DNA from: a virus
Virus record (IMG/VR): IMGVR_UViG_3300027121_000002
Location: 1-64,000 of that record
Length of the DNA stretch: 64,000 nt
Direction: 5' to 3' (one strand)
In this document: one piece after another, positions 55,659 through 63,575 of the stretch
How positions within the stretch are numbered: the stretch's first letter is position 1
Layout of the letters: the number at the start of each line of letters is the position of its first letter
Translations under genes and position numbers: made by a program
The notes under the pieces: model-generated
Database searches by the model: none
What the model saw: the letters and a program-made list of their open reading frames with translations, nothing else
Told to the model about the DNA's origin: nothing

Positions 55659-55666
55659 TATTTATA
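55659..55666 (-). promoter_or_regulatory. Late promoter TATAAATA
   Basis: Exact box directly after the terminator 55670-55708 and 25 bases before ATG 55634. A second exact box lies at 55730-55737. Confidence 0.72.
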
Positions 55667-55669
55667 AAC

Positions 55670-55708
55670 AAAAAAGGGAGGATTGCTGGATTTTGCCAGT
55701 TGCCTCCC
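55670..55708 (-). terminator. Terminator of the hsp20 unit
   Basis: Minus-strand GGGAGG/CCTCCC outer stem with an inner CTGG/CCAG stem, followed by six T. Confidence 0.85.
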
Positions 55709-55732
55709 TGCGACGACGATATTCAATTGTAT

Positions 55733-55921
55733 TTATAAACCACCACTATCACCACTTGCACCACCAGAACCAGTATCAGTTCCCTTAGAACACACCCTTT
55801 TTTTTAATCTTTTATAGAATACTGTATTTCCATAACATTTTTCTTTTGGGTGATATGGTTTAGTTCCAAAGTCACCTTTCACTTCCTGAATTATCTCCAC
55901 GAACTCCCGAAATGATTTCAT
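55733..55921 (-). CDS. Small protein with capsid-targeting-like start, 62 aa
   Basis: MKSFREFVEIIQEVKGD resembles the T4 capsid-targeting sequence; then a basic Cys-containing stretch (CYGNTVFYKRLKKRVCSKG) and a Gly/Ser tail. Its start overlaps the end of the hsp20 gene by 50 bases in another frame. Possibly a small internal head protein. Confidence 0.6.
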   Translation of the reverse strand: MKSFREFVEIIQEVKGDFGTKPYHPKEKCYGNTVFYKRLKKRVCSKGTDTGSGGASGDSGGL

Positions 55922-56351
55922 AAACCTTCTTCTTTTGATGCTCTGGAATAACTCTATTTAGTTTGACAGTTAGCAATCCATCAACATAAGAAACATCACC
56001 GACAACCACATCATCCGATAAAGTCCAGGTGCGAGTAAATGCTCTCTTTGCCAATCCCTGATGTAGATATTCATCACAAGTATCACCAGTTTTCTTTGCT
56101 TCTACAAAGAGTTTATTCCATTCCGTAGTAACTTCAATATCTTCTCGTTTATATCCAGCAAGTGCGATTTCTAGCCTAAAATCAACACTACTTTCTTTAA
56201 CTAGATTGTATGGTGGATAGTTAGTATGCGTATCAAACGCAGTATCAAACCTTTTAAACCACTCATCCATTCCAATACTATTTTTTTGAATTTCTAATAG
56301 ATACTTAGCAGTTTCTGGTACTGAATAAGTAATCGAACTTGTTCCGAACAT
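55872..56351 (-). CDS. hsp20: Small heat-shock protein Hsp20
   Basis: 159 aa alpha-crystallin domain: VDFRLEIALAGYKREDIEVT, LFVEAKKTG, YLHQGLAKRAFTRTWTLSDD and VSYVDGLLTVKLNRVIPEHQ with the G-x-L-x-(V/I) strand. A near-universal cyanomyovirus gene, thought to aid particle or host protein folding. Strong AAGGAGG before the ATG. Confidence 0.95.
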   Translation of the reverse strand: MFGTSSITYSVPETAKYLLEIQKNSIGMDEWFKRFDTAFDTHTNYPPYNLVKESSVDFRLEIALAGYKREDIEVTTEWNKLFVEAKKTGDTCDEYLHQGLAKRAFTRTWTLSDDVVVGDVSYVDGLLTVKLNRVIPEHQKKKVYEIISGVRGDNSGSER

Positions 56352-56426
56352 AATAGACCTCCTTAAAGCGTCTGTAAGTGAATAATGTCCCCGAAGGCAA
56401 CATCATTAGTATATATTCAAAAATAT

Positions 56427-56451
56427 AAAAAAGGGGAGTGATGAACTCCCC
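56427..56451 (-). terminator. Terminator of the replication operon after regA
   Basis: Minus-strand GGGGAG-TTCATCA-CTCCCC followed by six T. No clear promoter for hsp20 is seen between here and 56351. Confidence 0.9.
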
Positions 56452-56457
56452 ACTTTC

Positions 56458-56901
56458 TTATTCGGTTTCCTCTTCCGTGCGTTTCTTTTTGGCACCAATA
56501 TTGTATTTGGTCTCTAAAATCCAATCTGCCTTATCCTTATAGGCAAGGACTTTGATTTGATTGAGTGGAGCAATATCAGTAATCTTTTCTGGTTTGACGA
56601 TTGTAATCAATCCCCAATCAGCAAGAAGTTGAATAATGCGATTGCGACGTTGTACGTCATTCGCAGTTAGATTTGCGTGTTTGCCGTCAAGAGCAAACAA
56701 TTCCTTAAAGTGTACGAGGTAATACTTACCTTGCTTATGAAGAATATGGCAAGATTGATAAATTTTCTTTTCTTTACGTGATGCGACACCAATACGAGTG
56801 AGTGTTTCACGAACCTTCAAAAAATCATCAGGTTCATTCAAAATCACTTCAACCATTTGGTCTTGTGCCCAAATCACAATAGGTTCATTTACAACACTCA
56901 T
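56458..56901 (-). CDS. regA: RegA translational repressor
   Basis: 147 aa. MVEVILNEPDDFLKVRETLT then RIGVASRKEKKIYQSCHILH, KQGKYYLVHFKELFALDGK and RRNRIIQLLADWGLITIV match T4 RegA, which binds early mRNAs near their start codons. Slight N- and C-terminal extensions. ATGA overlap with gp62. Confidence 0.95.
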   Translation of the reverse strand: MSVVNEPIVIWAQDQMVEVILNEPDDFLKVRETLTRIGVASRKEKKIYQSCHILHKQGKYYLVHFKELFALDGKHANLTANDVQRRNRIIQLLADWGLITIVKPEKITDIAPLNQIKVLAYKDKADWILETKYNIGAKKKRTEEETE

Positions 56902-57284
56902 TTTGTTCCTCCAGTTTCAAGTTTTGATTTTATAAAATCGAGTTGTTCTTTTGTAAGAATATCCAAAGCTTGCTTTGCTTTCTCATTACTATATCCATAG
57001 TAAGATTTAACTAATTCAAGGTCTTTGATCTTTTCTTGTTTTAACCAAGGAGAGAATCTCTTCTTTTTCCTGATAATATTTATAAAAAAATCATATTGAA
57101 GTTTTTTATCTAATGAGGAGAACTTATTCATCTCATTAGCATACATCAAACAATCAATATGACCCGACAAACATCTGTTAATAATATAAGGTGCGTAATC
57201 GGTTTTGGAGGAAGGGTCTTCATCCATAATATTCTTTTTGGTTTGATTGATTGAGTTCAACCAATCCTTCAATTCAATCTTCAT
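56898..57284 (-). CDS. gp62: Clamp-loader small subunit (T4 gp62-like)
   Basis: 128 aa from MKIELKDWLNSINQTKKNIM, with YAPYIINRCLSGHIDCLMYA, LQYDFFINIIRKKKRFSPWL and YYGYSNEKAKQALDILT as in cyanophage gp62. Works with gp44 to load gp45. Start 57284 is taken over a longer frame that would overlap the small upstream gene entirely. Confidence 0.92.
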   Translation of the reverse strand: MKIELKDWLNSINQTKKNIMDEDPSSKTDYAPYIINRCLSGHIDCLMYANEMNKFSSLDKKLQYDFFINIIRKKKRFSPWLKQEKIKDLELVKSYYGYSNEKAKQALDILTKEQLDFIKSKLETGGTK

Positions 57285-57432
57285 TCTTATAAGTTGCTGG
57301 ATGAAAATTACAATACTCATTAAATACAATCTTACATTCTTTGTGAGTAAGATTGCAATGCTGTGCTGCTTTTGGGAGATTCCATTTAGCAACAAAAAGC
57401 ATTTCCATTGCTTCTCTTGTTTCTGGTTTCAT
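57274..57432 (-). CDS. Small conserved helical protein, 52 aa, between gp44 and gp62
   Basis: MKPETREAMEMLFVAKWNLP then KAAQHCNLTHKECKIVFNEY and FHPATYKNED. Start overlaps the gp44 stop (ATGA), end overlaps gp62 by 11 bases. The KWNLPKAAQHCNLTHKE stretch looks like a helix-turn-helix. It may bind DNA or the clamp loader; function unknown. Confidence 0.72.
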   Translation of the reverse strand: MKPETREAMEMLFVAKWNLPKAAQHCNLTHKECKIVFNEYCNFHPATYKNED

Positions 57433-58379
57433 TTAAAACTACACTCACACATAATTTCGGTTAATGCTGCTAAAAGGTTAATCTCCTGGTCAGCCACGAA
57501 CGCAATTTGATATTGGTACTTAGCAACAATAAGAACGGCAGCGGGGATAGACTGGGGTGAAAGGCAATCATAACAGGAGTCATAAATCCTGCGAAGAATG
57601 ACACCAGGGTCGTTGTCCAGGTTGGAGACCACCCACTTTCGGACTTCTGGAAAGTTTTTATTTTTGAGATAATTGATAAGGTCATTTACGGCAACGTCAG
57701 AAAAGGATGCAAGAATTCCACTATCTATTTCACCACCAACAGAGTATCTTTGGCATTCATTGAGAACTCTCCTCCAATCGGGAAAATGCTTATTGATTAG
57801 TTCGGCAAGAACTTTCGGATTATATTTGATACTCTCTTCATCCAAGATGTTTTGCAAACGCTTGAAGAAGGATCCTGCCAACTGGGCTTTTTCTTTTCCT
57901 TTGATTGAGAACTCAACGACAGCACATCGAGAATGGAGGGGTTCGATGATTTTGTTTTTGTAATTACAGGTAAAGATGAATCGACAGTTGTTATAAAATG
58001 CCTCAATATTTGCCCGTAGTAAGAGTTGAACGTCGTTGCCCGTGTTATCAGCCTCATCGATGATGATGACTTTGTGTTTACCAGTTCCTTGAAGTGAGAC
58101 GGTCGAAGCAAAGTTCTTTGCTTGGTTCCGTACAGTATCCAGGAAACGTCCTTCGTCGGATCCGTTAATGACATAAAAATCTACCCCCATCTCATTACAT
58201 AATGCCTTTGCTACTGTGGTTTTCCCCACTCCAGGAGGACCAGCAAGAAGCAAATTTGGAATCTCACCCTTATTAAGAAAATCAGTAAATGTTTTCTTAA
58301 TACTCTCTGGGAGAATACAATCTTCAATAGTCTTTGGGCGATATCGTTCCACCCACAAAAAATCTTCACGCATATTCAT
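57429..58379 (-). CDS. gp44: Clamp-loader ATPase (T4 gp44-like)
   Basis: 316 aa AAA+ ATPase. LLLAGPPGVGKTTVAKALCN is Walker A, HKVIIIDEADNTGNDVQLLL Walker B, RFIFTCNYKNKIIEPLHSRC sensor 1 with the S-R-C finger, FPDWRRVLNECQRYSVGG sensor 2. Loads the gp45 clamp. Overlaps the upstream gene by 14 bases. Confidence 0.96.
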   Translation of the reverse strand: MNMREDFLWVERYRPKTIEDCILPESIKKTFTDFLNKGEIPNLLLAGPPGVGKTTVAKALCNEMGVDFYVINGSDEGRFLDTVRNQAKNFASTVSLQGTGKHKVIIIDEADNTGNDVQLLLRANIEAFYNNCRFIFTCNYKNKIIEPLHSRCAVVEFSIKGKEKAQLAGSFFKRLQNILDEESIKYNPKVLAELINKHFPDWRRVLNECQRYSVGGEIDSGILASFSDVAVNDLINYLKNKNFPEVRKWVVSNLDNDPGVILRRIYDSCYDCLSPQSIPAAVLIVAKYQYQIAFVADQEINLLAALTEIMCECSFK

Positions 58380-58905
58380 AAATCCAATTTGGCATTCTAT
58401 CAGGAATTTTTAGGTAATTGTCCTTTACCCAAGGTTTAGACGCAACATACTTTTGATATGCTGTTGGAGTATCAATACTTGCATCATATTTGAACTCATC
58501 GGGCATTGCCCTTGCGAATTCTATCACATTCTTATAGATGGAAATCTCCTTTTCACTTTTAGTAGCAAAGATATTCTCTGCTACTTCAAGTCCTTTCATA
58601 CAAGCGTGTTCTTTACCATAACGATGCCGATATTCATTACAAAGAGCATAACCGTGCCGAATTAACCAAGCAAGATTCTCATAATTCTCTGCTGCCCACA
58701 CAGTACAAGGATGATTACGAAAAGCACCCTTCTCAGTACTATAAGGGGTTCCATCCTTTTTGGGAATAGTACCCCAATCATAATACCACTTGGAGTAAAT
58801 AACGGAAATCATCTGACAGGTCTCCAGGGGCATTTTAACAATATGCTTATCTGGGAGGGACACAGCAGAAAGCACTGGACACACATCAGTCACAAAAATA
58901 TTCAT
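58366..58905 (-). CDS. Conserved phage protein of unknown function, 179 aa
   Basis: MNIFVTDVCPVLSAVSLPDK then HIVKMPLETCQMISVIYSKW, FRNHPCTVWAAENYENLAWL and EYRHRYGKEHACMKGLEVAE. This pattern (KH-x-VKM-x-LE, NHP-x-x-x-W, YRYGK-x-H) is widespread in phages between replication genes. A DNA-repair or nucleotide role has been guessed for relatives, but nothing here proves it. Confidence 0.7.
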   Translation of the reverse strand: MNIFVTDVCPVLSAVSLPDKHIVKMPLETCQMISVIYSKWYYDWGTIPKKDGTPYSTEKGAFRNHPCTVWAAENYENLAWLIRHGYALCNEYRHRYGKEHACMKGLEVAENIFATKSEKEISIYKNVIEFARAMPDEFKYDASIDTPTAYQKYVASKPWVKDNYLKIPDRMPNWIYEYA

Positions 58906-58921
58906 AATATAAAATTAAAAA

Positions 58922-59587
58922 TCAAGAAAAATTAGAGTCAGGCTCCAAAGCAATATAATAAGTCAAATTATAACGTTCATTGGTGAATTTAGACAGAAGT
59001 TTTTCTGACACAACCACGTCATAAGAACCAGGAATAATTTTGATGTTCTCAACCTTGAAATTGAAAGTAAATTCCTTATCAGTCTCACCAACCACAATGG
59101 AGTATTCGTTAGAAGTATCATTTTTCTTATCACGAACAACCAGACGAATTACGCCTGCTTCACCAACAGCAGAAAGGTCAGGAAGTTGATAAACTGCTGC
59201 TGCTTTGATGAGTTTATCAAGTTGCGAATGCTCTAGTTGAAAACAAACATCACTGGAGGGAAGTGTGATTTCTTTATCTGGTGGTGATACAATCACTTCT
59301 GGGTCAGCAAAGAAATACTTCACACGACGTTTTCCTTCACGAATAATAACGTGCGAGTCATTCCCAAAATCAAGGTCGGGATCCTGGTGCAATCCCAATC
59401 CATTTAGAAATTGATTAAGGTCATAAATTGCAAAATCCTTTGTAAATTCTTCATTAATTTCTGCTTCTGCTAGAATATTTTTCATAACAGAAATTGTACG
59501 AAGTTTTGAACCCGACTTAACCAAAATGGACTGATTAATTGAAGAAAAGTTTTTTAGAATAGTAATAGTAGATTCAGAAAGTTTCAT
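58922..59587 (-). CDS. gp45: Sliding clamp (T4 gp45-like)
   Basis: 221 aa from MKLSESTITILKNFSSINQS; contains AIYDLNQFLNGLGLHQDPDL, KRRVKYFFADPEVIVSPPDK and EFTFNFKVENIKIIPGSYDV, as in T4 gp45. Trimeric ring that holds gp43 and, with gp55, activates late transcription. ATG 59587; a GTG at 59608 is less likely. Confidence 0.95.
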   Translation of the reverse strand: MKLSESTITILKNFSSINQSILVKSGSKLRTISVMKNILAEAEINEEFTKDFAIYDLNQFLNGLGLHQDPDLDFGNDSHVIIREGKRRVKYFFADPEVIVSPPDKEITLPSSDVCFQLEHSQLDKLIKAAAVYQLPDLSAVGEAGVIRLVVRDKKNDTSNEYSIVVGETDKEFTFNFKVENIKIIPGSYDVVVSEKLLSKFTNERYNLTYYIALEPDSNFS

Positions 59588-59604
59588 AGTTTGGAGGTTA
59601 AGAT

Positions 59605-59904
59605 TCACTTATTTTCAACGAGATTCAGATGATTAATCAAAAGAATAGTATAGTGCAATACTTTGAACAAGTCGGCACGAGGAGTTCCTTTAGTATCATA
59701 ACGGTCAGTGTACTTAGTAATGTTGCCAGCACAGAAACCTTCACGACGATTATGTTTGATTTTATCCAGTGTCTGTTCTGTTCCACCAGCAGTCCTATCA
59801 ACATAATGCTGATTATAAGTACCAGCAATATATTCTTCAAGTTGTTTCAGGATTTTGTCTTCATTGTATTTCCAGAAACCATTAGTATTTGTGTTTTCAG
59901 TCAT
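59605..59904 (-). CDS. Conserved cyanophage protein, DUF3310-like, 99 aa
   Basis: MTENTNTNGFWKYNEDKILK, then YNQHYVDRTAGGTEQTLDKI and GFCAGNITKYTDRYDTKGTP before ADLFKVLHYTILLINHL. The HY ... N-x-x-KY-x-x-R ... D-L-x-K-x-x-x-Y order resembles DUF3310/SaV-like small phage proteins. Starts at 59931 or 59940 are also possible. Own early promoter. Confidence 0.65.
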   Translation of the reverse strand: MTENTNTNGFWKYNEDKILKQLEEYIAGTYNQHYVDRTAGGTEQTLDKIKHNRREGFCAGNITKYTDRYDTKGTPRADLFKVLHYTILLINHLNLVENK

Positions 59905-59952
59905 AGTAATAGTAAAAGTTGTGTAGGTCATAAGGCACATTTACCTTCACCA

Positions 59953-59981
59953 ATCATACCAAAAAACCAAAGGTCAGTCAA
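59953..59981 (-). promoter_or_regulatory. Sigma70-type early promoter (gp45-gp44-gp62-regA operon)
   Basis: Minus strand TTGACT (59976-59981), 17 bases, TATGAT (59953-59958), inside the last codons of gp46. Confidence 0.8.
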
Positions 59982-61692
59982 CCATTTTACTAAATCCTTT
60001 AATTTTATCAAACTTTATAACTCTATCAAACTTATCAATCAATTCGTCTGTCTTATGTGAAATCACAAATATATTAGTATCTTTTATAACATACTTAATA
60101 ATTTTTGTAAAATAGTCTGTTCCCATAAAATCCAAAGAACTATCAAACACTTCATCCAAAATAAGAAGATTGGTATTGACTGAATTTTTCATTCTTGCAA
60201 TTTCTCTCCAAGTAAAAAGAATCGCAAGATTAATTCTCATCTTCTCTCCTTCACTAAAACTTTCATATGTGAAGTCCTCGTGAATAGGAGATTTGATTTT
60301 TTCATTAAACTCTTCATCGAGAGTAAAATTAATAAAGAAGTCCATCATTTGCAGATACTTATTAATCTGCTGATTCATAAGAGGAAGATACTTCTTAATA
60401 ATTTTTCCTTTGATTCCACCATCTTTCATTAATGAATGTGTAAAATCAAAGTAAGAAATATCTTCTTTATTTTTTGCCTTTTCAGTTTGAATTAAATCTA
60501 AAGTTTTTTCTAATTCAGTTAATACTTTTCTTTCAGTATTTCTATTTTTAATTTTTTTGGTAATGTCTTGAATTTCCTGGTCCAGGTCTCTTGATTGTTT
60601 ATTAAGTTGGGAAATTTTAACATTGTTGTTAGAAATTTCATTATTTAAAGACCCAATCTCTTTTGAAACGACATTGAATTCACGTTCTCTTTGTTCCTCC
60701 TGTTGAATTGCTTCTTTCAATTCATTATAACCTTGCTGAAGTTCCTTTGCTTTGGTTTCAGATTCACTAACTTTATTTAACCTGAATTCTTCTTCGATAG
60801 TTTGGGTGCAAGTAGGGCATACCGAATTATTATTAAAAAACTTATGCTGTTCTGTAATACTTGATACTTTCTCGGAAATCTTACCCTTTAAATTAGAAAG
60901 TTGTTTCAGTTTCTTAGATGCATCCAGAAGGTTCTCTAACTGGGGTTGAAGAGTATTTGATACTTCTTCTACCTTCTGCACGTTCTCTGCCGTTAACTGG
61001 TCAATATAAGTGGTAATAGAAGTGATTTTATCTTTTTTCTTTTCTATATTTTCTTTACCACTTTTCTCAATGCTTTCAATAAACTCTTTTTGCATCTCGA
61101 CCTTTTCTTCGGTCATCGATTGCTTCAAAGAAAGTTCTTTGATTTTATCATTTGTATTTTTAATCCTATCTTTAATTACCGCATTCATTGCAGAAAAGAT
61201 TTTAATATCCAATAAATCTTCTACAACTTCCCTGCGATGTGCCGTAGATAATTGCATAAAAGGCACAAAAGAAGCACTCCCCAAAATTACAATTTGAGTA
61301 AATGATTTGTAGTTTAATTTTAAGATACTATCTTCTAGTTGTTTTTGTTGGTCTGCCGATGCTGCTGCTTGATTTTGTAGAGAACCATCAATCCAAATTT
61401 CAAAAATATTTGGTTTAATTCCTCGTTTAACTTTATATTCTTTTGTTCCAATACTAAAATCAATCTCAACCAAACATTCTTTTTCGTTGGTTGAATTGAT
61501 TAATTGACCTTTTGTAATTTTACGAAATGCTTTATTGAATAATCCAAAACAAAGAGCATCAAGCATTGTGCTCTTGCCAGAACCATTAGCACCGACAATT
61601 AAAGTAGTTTGCGTATCTGTAAATTTTATTTCTGTTGGTTGATTTCCAGAAGAAAGAAAATTACGATATGCGATTCGTTTGAATAGTATCAT
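59974..61692 (-). CDS. gp46: Recombination nuclease subunit (T4 gp46/SbcC-like)
   Basis: 572 aa. TTLIVGANGSGKSTMLDALC Walker A, long coiled coil with central hook VCPTCTQTI (C-x-x-C zinc hook), SFSEGEKMRINLAILFTWRE signature, LLILDEVFDSSLDFMG Walker B. With gp47 it resects DNA ends and helps degrade host DNA. Start overlaps the DUF3110-like gene by 32 bases. Confidence 0.96.
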   Translation of the reverse strand: MILFKRIAYRNFLSSGNQPTEIKFTDTQTTLIVGANGSGKSTMLDALCFGLFNKAFRKITKGQLINSTNEKECLVEIDFSIGTKEYKVKRGIKPNIFEIWIDGSLQNQAAASADQQKQLEDSILKLNYKSFTQIVILGSASFVPFMQLSTAHRREVVEDLLDIKIFSAMNAVIKDRIKNTNDKIKELSLKQSMTEEKVEMQKEFIESIEKSGKENIEKKKDKITSITTYIDQLTAENVQKVEEVSNTLQPQLENLLDASKKLKQLSNLKGKISEKVSSITEQHKFFNNNSVCPTCTQTIEEEFRLNKVSESETKAKELQQGYNELKEAIQQEEQREREFNVVSKEIGSLNNEISNNNVKISQLNKQSRDLDQEIQDITKKIKNRNTERKVLTELEKTLDLIQTEKAKNKEDISYFDFTHSLMKDGGIKGKIIKKYLPLMNQQINKYLQMMDFFINFTLDEEFNEKIKSPIHEDFTYESFSEGEKMRINLAILFTWREIARMKNSVNTNLLILDEVFDSSLDFMGTDYFTKIIKYVIKDTNIFVISHKTDELIDKFDRVIKFDKIKGFSKMVD

Positions 61693-61948
61693 AATCTCTT
61701 GGTGGTATCACAAATTCATTTGGGGTAATTATAACATAATTATATCCATACATCTCACAAGTCTTTATTCCCATTTCATCGTCTACTTCTACCACAGTCA
61801 TTTCTGGGTAATCTTCCGCCATTAGAAGACCAGCATACCTTTCAGCATCATCCTCTTCTTCGAAAAAATATAATGCCTTTTCACCATTAGAATCGGTTAC
61901 TGCATATGCCCCTTCTTCTTCTTTTTCTGCGATAGTGAGTAAAAACAT
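61661..61948 (-). CDS. DUF3110-like small protein between gp46 and gp47, 95 aa
   Basis: GAYAVTDSNGEKALYFFEEE then DDAERYAGLLMAEDYPEMTV and VVEVDDEMGIKTCEMYGY. This F-E-x-E-D-D-A-x-R-Y-A-x-L-L pattern is that of DUF3110, a family known mainly from cyanobacteria. Its place between the two nuclease subunits is typical of cyanophages. Function unknown. Confidence 0.75.
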   Translation of the reverse strand: MFLLTIAEKEEEGAYAVTDSNGEKALYFFEEEDDAERYAGLLMAEDYPEMTVVEVDDEMGIKTCEMYGYNYVIITPNEFVIPPRDYDTIQTNRIS

Positions 61949-62991
61949 TATTCTACTTCCAATGCTTCTTTATAAAATTCCCGTAAGAGTTTTTTGATTA
62001 TGTTTTTGTCTAATTCAAATTCAGACTCTTCCACATATTTATCTAAAATACTCAATGTATCCTCTGTGGGTATTTCATCACAATTCACATTTTCATCATA
62101 GACATCAACGTTCTCAATAATTTTAAGTTCTAATGGATTCACTTTAACTATCGAATCTACAAACTTATCAAACATCTTATAGTCATCCCTTTGACGAACA
62201 ACGATTTTAACCATTTTGTCAGTCAAATAAGATGCGTCAAAATCTTTTGGATTATTATTTTCATAATAAACTCTCTCAAACATCGTGTAAGGATTTTGAT
62301 AATAGTCTAGTTTATAATCATCCGTATCAAAAATATGAAATCCTCTTTTGTCATTTACATCACTCCAAAACATTTGATATGGATTTCCAAGATAAAAGAT
62401 TCTTTCATCATCACTACGAGTATGATAATGTCCTGAATAAACTCTATCAAACTTTTCAAATACTTTTTTGTCTAATCCTTCTTCGTGAACGTGTCCTGGA
62501 TAAACCGCAAATCCATTTAGTTCAAGGTGACCGAAAACTATCTTTGCTTCTGTTTCTTCAAGAAGTTCAAAAGTTTCTTTTTCATTATCAGCACATATCC
62601 AAGGAAGAAGGACTGTTTTCATTCCTTCGATAATATATTCTGTTGGTTTAGAAACTCTAACTACATTATAATATTGCTGAAGAAGTGTATCTATCGCATT
62701 GATTTCATTACTGTTTTTATAATAAGCATCGTGATTTCCCACAATATTATAAACAGTAATTCCTAAATCTTGAAATCTATCATAAACATTTTCTTTTGCC
62801 CAATCAAGAGCCCAGTAATCAATACCCTTACGACTATCAAAAGCATCACCCAAGTGAATAACTGTTTTGATTTTGTTTTTCTTTAATGATGGAAAAAATA
62901 TTTCATCATAAAATTTAGCAAAGTATTCGTGAAATGGCTTATTTGCTTTACGAAACCCATAGTGAGTATCTGTTATCAATCCAATCTTCAT
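61948..62991 (-). CDS. gp47: Recombination nuclease subunit (T4 gp47/SbcD/Mre11-like)
   Basis: 347 aa calcineurin-like phosphoesterase: IGLITDTHYGFRKAN (D-x-H), VIHLGDAFDSRKG (GD), NIVGNHDAYYKNS (GNHD), VFGHLELNG and VYSGHYHTRSDDE (G-H-x-H). Partner of gp46. Overlaps the gp55 gene by 4 bases. Confidence 0.96.
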   Translation of the reverse strand: MKIGLITDTHYGFRKANKPFHEYFAKFYDEIFFPSLKKNKIKTVIHLGDAFDSRKGIDYWALDWAKENVYDRFQDLGITVYNIVGNHDAYYKNSNEINAIDTLLQQYYNVVRVSKPTEYIIEGMKTVLLPWICADNEKETFELLEETEAKIVFGHLELNGFAVYPGHVHEEGLDKKVFEKFDRVYSGHYHTRSDDERIFYLGNPYQMFWSDVNDKRGFHIFDTDDYKLDYYQNPYTMFERVYYENNNPKDFDASYLTDKMVKIVVRQRDDYKMFDKFVDSIVKVNPLELKIIENVDVYDENVNCDEIPTEDTLSILDKYVEESEFELDKNIIKKLLREFYKEALEVE

Positions 62992-63473
62992 TGATATTGT
63001 TTCATTTGAATGTTTTCTTTAATTGTATTGTAGTCAGAAGAACTAAAGGCATCACCATCAACAGAAAAGACCTGATCGAAACCACTTTTTTCGAGAATCT
63101 TTTCTTTGATTTCCATCTGTCTTTTTTCCTTCTGAATACGACGCAAGAAAGCATAATAAACGATTTGCGTAAAATAAGCAAAGGGATTTGTGCGTTCTAC
63201 ATCAAAGTTATTAATATATTGAACACAATTTTCAACACCATCAGAAATCATATCTTCACGAAACATATAATTTACAAAGTTTGGACGATATGATAAATGT
63301 GTAGCAATTTTCAAAAAACAATCACCGAGATAATTTGGAATCACTGGATTGGGAAGACCCTTTTCTTTTGCAGAATTTACTTTAATTTTATAATTTATCA
63401 GTGCATCGTGAAAATCTTTATTATTTACATAATGTGGATTTTTCTTTACTTTATTCATTTTTGAAATTGGCAT
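62988..63473 (-). CDS. gp55: Late-transcription sigma factor (T4 gp55-like)
   Basis: 161 aa. NYMFREDMISDGVENCVQYI then NNFDVERTNPFAYFTQIVYY and AFLRRIQKEKRQMEIKEKIL is the sigma region 2 of gp55-type factors. It should direct host RNA polymerase to the TATAAATA boxes seen across the window, together with gp45. Preceded by an early promoter. Confidence 0.94.
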   Translation of the reverse strand: MPISKMNKVKKNPHYVNNKDFHDALINYKIKVNSAKEKGLPNPVIPNYLGDCFLKIATHLSYRPNFVNYMFREDMISDGVENCVQYINNFDVERTNPFAYFTQIVYYAFLRRIQKEKRQMEIKEKILEKSGFDQVFSVDGDAFSSSDYNTIKENIQMKQYQ

Positions 63474-63491
63474 AACTGATTACTTTTCCTT

Positions 63492-63521
63492 ATTATAACA
63501 CACAATAGCAATAGTTGACAA
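63492..63521 (-). promoter_or_regulatory. Sigma70-type promoter of the gp55-gp47-gp46 operon
   Basis: Minus strand TATAAT (63492-63497) 18 bases after TTGTCA (63516-63521), 19 bases before ATG 63473. Shares its -35 bases with the plus-strand promoter 63515-63543. Confidence 0.75.
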
Positions 63522-63543
63522 CTATAAACAATATGACTATAAT
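63515..63543 (+). promoter_or_regulatory. Consensus sigma70-type promoter pointing against the Sm-like gene
   Basis: Plus strand TTGACA (63515-63520), 17 bases, TATAAT (63538-63543). No plus-strand gene follows; transcription would run antisense into 63576-63965. Confidence 0.8.
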
Positions 63544-63575
63544 CACTCTGTTAGGGTTGAAGATAAATTATATCT
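63532..63575 (+). repeat. 44-bp promoter/leader repeat, copy 2
   Basis: One mismatch in 44 to the complement of 29255-29298; includes the -10 box and the leader start. Confidence 0.9.
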
